From positions 1-10,701 of the forward strand of contig DATJLU010000148.1 of assembly GCA_035509275.1 (NCBI GenBank): 10,701 nucleotides of DNA, in the 5' to 3' direction. The number at the start of each line of letters is the position of its first letter. Within the stretch, counting starts at the first letter, position 1. This document shows positions 6,668 to 10,701 of this stretch, piece after piece. A program made the translations under genes and the position numbers. Below the pieces are notes generated by a model. That model was not told the DNA's origin. It made no database searches and saw only the letters and a program-made list of their open reading frames with translations. The DNA is from DAHUYF01 sp035509275. GTDB taxonomy: Bacteria; Pseudomonadota; Alphaproteobacteria; ATCC43930; CGMCC-115725.

Positions 6668-9103
6668 ATGATGAATCTCGCCGAGTACCGCCGCCACAAC
6701 CAAAGCCTCGCCGACTTCCTGCCCTGGGCAGCGCTGGTCGGGCAGGGCGTCATCCTCAACAAGGACGGTTCGTTTCAGCGCACCGCGCGGTTCCGCGGGC
6801 CTGATCTGGACTCGGCGACGCCAGCCGAGCTTGTCGCGATCACGGCCCGGCTCAACATCGCGCTGCGTCGGCTGGGATCGGGCTGGGCGATCTTCATCGA
6901 GGCGCAACGCCAGCCCGCCAGCCACTATCCGCGGAACGAGTTTCCCGATGCCGCCTCCGGCCTTGTGGACGCCGAGCGTCGCGCGCAGTTCGAGGAAGAG
7001 GGCACGCATTTCGAGAGCCGATATTTTCTGACGCTGCTCTGGCTGCCGCCAGCCGACGACGCCGCTCGCGCTGAGGCCTGGCTCTATGAGAACCGCGCGC
7101 ATGACGGCGCGGATTGGCGCGCCGCGCAGGCTGGCTTCGTCGATCGTACCGATCGGGTGCTGGCGCTGATCGAGGGCTTCATGCCCGAGGCCGAGTGGCT
7201 CGATGATCCCGAGACGCTTACCTACCTGCACTCGTGCATCTCGACCCGCCGCCAGCGCGTGCGCGTGCCAGAGACGCCGATGCATCTCGACGCCATCCTG
7301 ATCGACGAGGACTTGACCGGCGGCCTCGAGCCGAGGCTCGGCCGCACGCATCTGCGTACGCTCACGATCATGGGCTTCCCGTCGCAGACCTGGCCGGGCC
7401 TGCTCGACGATCTCAATCGGCTCGCCTTTCCCTATCGCTGGGCGACGCGCGCGATCTGCCTAGACAAGACCGATGCAACCAGGCTGCTCGCCAAGATCCG
7501 TCGTCAATGGTTCGCCAAGCGCAAGTCGATCATGGCGATCCTGAAGGAGGTGATGACCAACGAGGCGTCGGTCCTGATGGACAGCGACGCCGCCAACAAG
7601 GCGCTCGACGCCGACGCCGCGCTCCAGGAGCTCGGCTCCGACCTCGTCGGCCAGGCCTATGTCACGGCAACCGTCACGGTTTGGAGCGAAGACCCTCGTA
7701 TCGCCGAGGATCGTCTCCGGCTCGTCGAAAAGACCATTCAGGGCCGCGACTTCACCTGCATGCGCGAGACAGTCAACGCAATCGAGGCCTGGCTCGGCAG
7801 CCTGCCCGGCCACGTCTATGCCAATGTCCGCCAGCCTCCGATCTCGACACTCAACCTCGCGCACATGATGCCGTTCTCGGCGGTCTGGGCGGGACCGGAA
7901 CGGGACGAGCATTTCCAGGCGCCGCCGCTATTCTTCGCCCGGACGGAAGGATCGACGCCGTTCCGGTTTAGCCTGCATGTCGGCGACGTTGGACACACGC
8001 TGATCGTGGGGCCGACCGGCGCGGGCAAGAGCGTGCTGCTGGCGCTGATGGCGCTGCAGTTCCGCCGTTATGCCGGGGCGCAGATTTTCGCCTTCGACTT
8101 CGGCGGCAGCATCCGGGCCGCGGCGCTCGCGATGGGTGGCGATTGGCACGATCTCGGCGGCGCCCTCGCCGACGATCTCGCCGAGCCGGTCGCCTTGCAG
8201 CCGCTCTCCCGCATCGACGATGCCGGCGAGCGCGCCTGGTCCGCCGAATGGGTCGCGACATTGCTCGCCCGTGAATCCGTTACCGTCACCCCGGAATTGA
8301 AGGAGCACCTATGGTCAGCGTTGACCTCGCTTGCCTCCGCGCCCGCATCGGAGCGGACGATCACCGGGCTTTCGGTCCTTCTGCAATCGAACGCGTTGAA
8401 GCAGGCGTTACAGCCTTACACGGTCGGAGGACCCTGGGGGCGATTGCTCGACGCGGAATCCGAGCGCCTCGGCGAGGCAGAGGTCCAGGCGTTCGAGACC
8501 GAGGGGCTGATCGGAGCAGGCGCGGCGCCGGCCGTCCTTTCCTACCTGTTTCATCGCATCGAGGACCGGTTCGATGGTCGCCCCACGCTGCTCATCGTCG
8601 ACGAGGGCTGGCTCGCACTCGACGATCGCGGTTTCGCCAGTCAACTCCGCGAATGGCTGAAGACGCTGCGGAAGAAGAACGCCTCGGTCATCTTCGCCAC
8701 CCAGTCATTGGCCGACATCGACGGCAGTGCCATTGCGCCGGCGATCATCGAGAGCTGCCCGACGCGGCTGTTTCTGCCGAATGAGCGCGCCCTCGAACCG
8801 CAGATCGCGACCATCTATCGCCGCTTCGGGCTGAACGATCGCCAGATCGAGATCCTCAGCCGTGCGACCCCGAAGCGCGACTATTACTGCCAGTCGCGCC
8901 GCGGCAATCGCCTGTTCGAGCTCGGCCTCTCCGAAGTGGCACTCGCCTTCACCGCGGCGTCCTCCAAGACCGACCAGACGGCCATCGCAACTATCGTCGC
9001 CGCAGAAGGGCGAGATGGGTTCGCTGCCGCATGGCTGCGGGGCAAGGGCCTCGACTGGGCGGCCGACATGCTCACCACACGCAACCAGGAGATTTCCCAA
9101 TGA
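6668..9103 (+). CDS. trbE: Conjugal transfer ATPase TrbE (VirB4 family)
   Basis: TrbE is the large cytoplasmic ATPase of the mating-pair channel. The 811-residue protein has the full family length and no break. The N-terminal part (about 1-400, with LADFLPWAALVGQGVILNKD near the start) is the VirB4/CagE domain. The C-terminal motor domain holds Walker A GPTGAGKS at 448-455 and Walker B LLIVDEGW at 641-648, followed by RKKNASVIFATQSLADI, which is typical of the family. The start is ATG 6668 or the adjacent ATG 6671; GAGG at 6657-6660, overlapping the trbD stop, serves as ribosome binding site and suits 6668. The stop overlaps the trbJ start by 4 bases (ATGA). Confidence 0.95.
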   Translation: MMNLAEYRRHNQSLADFLPWAALVGQGVILNKDGSFQRTARFRGPDLDSATPAELVAITARLNIALRRLGSGWAIFIEAQRQPASHYPRNEFPDAASGLVDAERRAQFEEEGTHFESRYFLTLLWLPPADDAARAEAWLYENRAHDGADWRAAQAGFVDRTDRVLALIEGFMPEAEWLDDPETLTYLHSCISTRRQRVRVPETPMHLDAILIDEDLTGGLEPRLGRTHLRTLTIMGFPSQTWPGLLDDLNRLAFPYRWATRAICLDKTDATRLLAKIRRQWFAKRKSIMAILKEVMTNEASVLMDSDAANKALDADAALQELGSDLVGQAYVTATVTVWSEDPRIAEDRLRLVEKTIQGRDFTCMRETVNAIEAWLGSLPGHVYANVRQPPISTLNLAHMMPFSAVWAGPERDEHFQAPPLFFARTEGSTPFRFSLHVGDVGHTLIVGPTGAGKSVLLALMALQFRRYAGAQIFAFDFGGSIRAAALAMGGDWHDLGGALADDLAEPVALQPLSRIDDAGERAWSAEWVATLLARESVTVTPELKEHLWSALTSLASAPASERTITGLSVLLQSNALKQALQPYTVGGPWGRLLDAESERLGEAEVQAFETEGLIGAGAAPAVLSYLFHRIEDRFDGRPTLLIVDEGWLALDDRGFASQLREWLKTLRKKNASVIFATQSLADIDGSAIAPAIIESCPTRLFLPNERALEPQIATIYRRFGLNDRQIEILSRATPKRDYYCQSRRGNRLFELGLSEVALAFTAASSKTDQTAIATIVAAEGRDGFAAAWLRGKGLDWAADMLTTRNQEISQ

Positions 9104-9843
9104 CCGCCCGTCGCTTACGCGCGGTGCTCGCCGCGGGCGCGGCCGTTCTGGCGCTCGCGACCGCCAGTGTCCCGGCTCAAGCGCAATGGATCGTGTTCGA
9201 TCCGACCAATTTCTCGCAGAACGTCCTGACGGCGGCGCGGGAGCTGCAACAGGTCAACAACGAAATCCAGAGCCTGGAGAACCAGGCCACGATGCTGATC
9301 AACCAGGCCAGGAACCTGGCGAGCCAGCCTTACTCAGCGCTGGCCCAGCTCGAGCAGTCGATCACCCAGACCGAGCAATTGCTCCTTCAGGCGCAGCGCA
9401 TCGCGTACAGCGTCGCGGCCATCGATCATGCGTTCACACAGACCTACCCGCAAGCCTATTCGAGTTCACCATCCAGCCAGCAGCTCCTCGCCGGTGCGCA
9501 GACGCGCTGGCAGAATTCACTCGCGGGATTCCAAGATGCGATGCACGTGCAAGCCGGCGCCGTGCAAAATCTTGACAGCACGCGAACGCAGATCAATGCG
9601 CTGATCTCCGCGAGCCAGTCGGCGACCGGTGCGCTTCAGGCCGCCGAGGCTGGGAACCAGCTCACAGCCCTCCAGACGAAGCAGCTTGCCGACCTTACCG
9701 CCGTCATGGCGGCTATCGCGCGCGCTCAGAGTTTGGAGGGTGCGCGCAACGTCGAGAACCAGTTGCAGGCGCAGCAACAGCTTTCGAACTTCCTCAACTA
9801 CGGCCCGGGCTACCAGCCCGGCTCCGCGCAGATGTTCCACTGA
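9100..9843 (+). CDS. trbJ: P-type conjugative transfer protein TrbJ (VirB5-like)
   Basis: A 247-residue exported protein. TrbJ is a periplasmic component linked to the pilus and mating-pair formation. The signal peptide ends at AQA (residue 28), followed by QWIVFDPTNFSQNVLTAARE, the classic TrbJ mature start. Long Gln/Leu/Ala-rich helices follow (about 40-110 and 150-235) that may form coiled coils. The chosen start is ATG 9100, with AGGAG at 9087-9091; a longer in-frame start at 9031 lies inside trbE and would spoil the signal peptide. It overlaps trbE by 4 bases and trbK by 1. Confidence 0.92.
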   Translation: MTARRLRAVLAAGAAVLALATASVPAQAQWIVFDPTNFSQNVLTAARELQQVNNEIQSLENQATMLINQARNLASQPYSALAQLEQSITQTEQLLLQAQRIAYSVAAIDHAFTQTYPQAYSSSPSSQQLLAGAQTRWQNSLAGFQDAMHVQAGAVQNLDSTRTQINALISASQSATGALQAAEAGNQLTALQTKQLADLTAVMAAIARAQSLEGARNVENQLQAQQQLSNFLNYGPGYQPGSAQMFH

Positions 9844-10172
9844 TGCGCGTCCGACCCCTGCAGATCCAATCGATCGCGCGCGCCACCGGCTACGTCGTTG
9901 TGGCGGCGGCGATCGCCGCGACCGCGCTTCACTTCCGGCACGATGGTGCCGGCGCGCCTGCGCCCTTGCCCGTGCCTTCGACGAGGAGCGATCCACTCGC
10001 CCTCGAGTTGGCGCGCTGCCGGTCGATCGGGATGGCGGCGAAGGATGACGCGACTTGTGAAGCGGCCTGGGCCGAGAATCGTCGCAGCTTCTTCACCTAC
10101 CGCCCGGCCGATAGCGCCGCACCTGCGCGGACTGGCGAACAGAATTCAACTGCCAAGCCCGAGGGTCAGTAG
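9843..10172 (+). CDS. trbK-alt: Putative entry exclusion protein TrbK-alt
   Basis: A 109-residue protein between trbJ and trbL, the position of trbK. One N-terminal hydrophobic segment (about 17-30, GYVVVAAAIAATALH) acts as anchor or uncleaved signal. A Pro-rich linker follows and then a conserved-looking block LARCRSIGMAAKDDATCEAA with two cysteines (59 and 72), which I associate with the TrbK-alt family of alphaproteobacterial elements. There is no lipobox cysteine, unlike RP4 TrbK, which is a lipoprotein. Entry exclusion would stop uptake of a second similar element; this is inferred from family and position only. The ATG overlaps the trbJ stop as TGATG. The C-terminus is polar and probably disordered. 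Confidence 0.82.
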   Translation: MRVRPLQIQSIARATGYVVVAAAIAATALHFRHDGAGAPAPLPVPSTRSDPLALELARCRSIGMAAKDDATCEAAWAENRRSFFTYRPADSAAPARTGEQNSTAKPEGQ

Positions 10173-10177
10173 ACGCC

Positions 10178-10701
10178 ATGGGCGGCACCGGCGTCATCGA
10201 CAACTTCCTCGGCGTCTTCACGGAGTATATCGATTCCGGATTCGGTCTCGTGCAGGGCGACGTGCGCTGGCTCGCCGGCGTGCTGATTGCGATCGACATC
10301 ACGCTAGCGGGCCTCTTCTGGGCGATGGCGCCGGATGAGGACGTGCTCGCGCGCCTGATCAAGAAGACGCTCTATATCGGCGTCTTTGCTTTCATCATCG
10401 GCAATTTCAACAACCTCGCGCAGATCATCTACAACTCCTTCGCCGGCCTCGGCATCGAGGCGGGTGGCGGAACGATGAGCCAGGCCCAGCTTCTTCAGCC
10501 GGGACGTCTCGCCCAGGTGGGCATCACCGCCGGCCAGCCGATACTCAGCTCGATTTCCGGGCTGATGGGCTTCACCAGCTTCTTCGACAACTTCGTCCAA
10601 ATCGCCATCCTGCTGATCGCGTGGCTGATCGTCGTCATCAGCTTCTTCATCATGGCGATCCAGCTTTTCATCAGCCTGATCGAGTTCAAGCTGACGACGC
10701 T
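10178..10701 (+). CDS. trbL: P-type conjugative transfer protein TrbL (VirB6 family), 3' end outside the window
   Basis: The ATG at 10178 opens a frame that remains open to the right edge (174 codons). TrbL is a polytopic inner-membrane protein of the channel, equivalent to VirB6. The start MGGTGVIDNFLGVFTEYIDSGFG is followed by hydrophobic segments at about 31-50, 65-85 and 137-170, with the long last block IAILLIAWLIVVISFFIMA. This is the typical TrbL N-terminal half. It begins 5 bases after trbK-alt. The ribosome binding site is modest (GAGG at 10161-10164, 13 bases upstream), so coupling to upstream translation is likely. Confidence 0.92.
   Translation, partial: MGGTGVIDNFLGVFTEYIDSGFGLVQGDVRWLAGVLIAIDITLAGLFWAMAPDEDVLARLIKKTLYIGVFAFIIGNFNNLAQIIYNSFAGLGIEAGGGTMSQAQLLQPGRLAQVGITAGQPILSSISGLMGFTSFFDNFVQIAILLIAWLIVVISFFIMAIQLFISLIEFKLTT

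Noticed and set aside
6557..7351. Minus-strand ORFs inside trbB and trbE (including 5086-5856 and 7460-7912)
   Set aside because: They lie opposite intact, motif-bearing ATPase genes and have no recognisable domains.

Overview
The window is high in GC and holds part of a P-type (Trb/VirB-like) conjugation cluster. The gene order and protein style fit an integrative conjugative element or conjugative plasmid of an alphaproteobacterium such as a sphingomonad or rhizobial relative. This assignment rests on recognised protein families (TraG, ribbon-helix-helix protein, TrbB, TrbC, TrbD, TrbE, TrbJ, TrbK-alt, TrbL); no search was run. No integrase, relaxase, att site, tRNA, rRNA or CRISPR array is visible.

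Layout. Positions 2-733 (+) are the 3' end of traG, the VirD4-type coupling protein. A small ribbon-helix-helix protein follows at 740-1168 (+). The next 3.7 kb, 1165-4879, lies on the minus strand and is a two-gene cargo operon that does not belong to the transfer machinery. Its first gene (4879-3139) encodes a protein with a C-terminal phospholipase D/HKD-like domain. Its second gene (3155-1165) encodes a large, mainly helical protein with no recognised domain. The two overlap by 17 bases. A 221-base non-coding divergent region (4880-5100) with two marked inverted repeats separates the cargo from trbB. The transfer operon then runs to the right edge: trbB 5101-6066, trbC 6066-6389, trbD 6389-6658, trbE 6668-9103, trbJ 9100-9843, trbK-alt 9843-10172, trbL 10178 to beyond the edge. 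Most trb junctions overlap by 1-4 bases (TGATG or ATGA), which points to translational coupling.

How they work together. TrbB and TrbE are the ATPases, TrbC the pilin precursor, TrbD and TrbL inner-membrane channel parts, TrbJ a periplasmic VirB5-like component, TrbK-alt a putative entry-exclusion protein, and TraG links the DNA to this channel. The cargo sits at the join between the DNA-processing and mating-pair modules. It is a candidate defence, competition or stability module, but its function is unknown.

Most notable points. Both cargo genes appear frameshifted: an extra base in a G5/C5 run at 4271-4275 in the first, and a missing base near 1585-1604 in the second. Restoring each gives one continuous protein, of 579 and 663 residues. 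The trb genes show no such break. The cargo operon and the ribbon-helix-helix gene converge so closely that their stop codons share one CTAG. The divergent region carries a palindrome with 9-bp arms (4927-4946) and a nested double hairpin (5050-5096) that reaches the trbB ribosome binding site.
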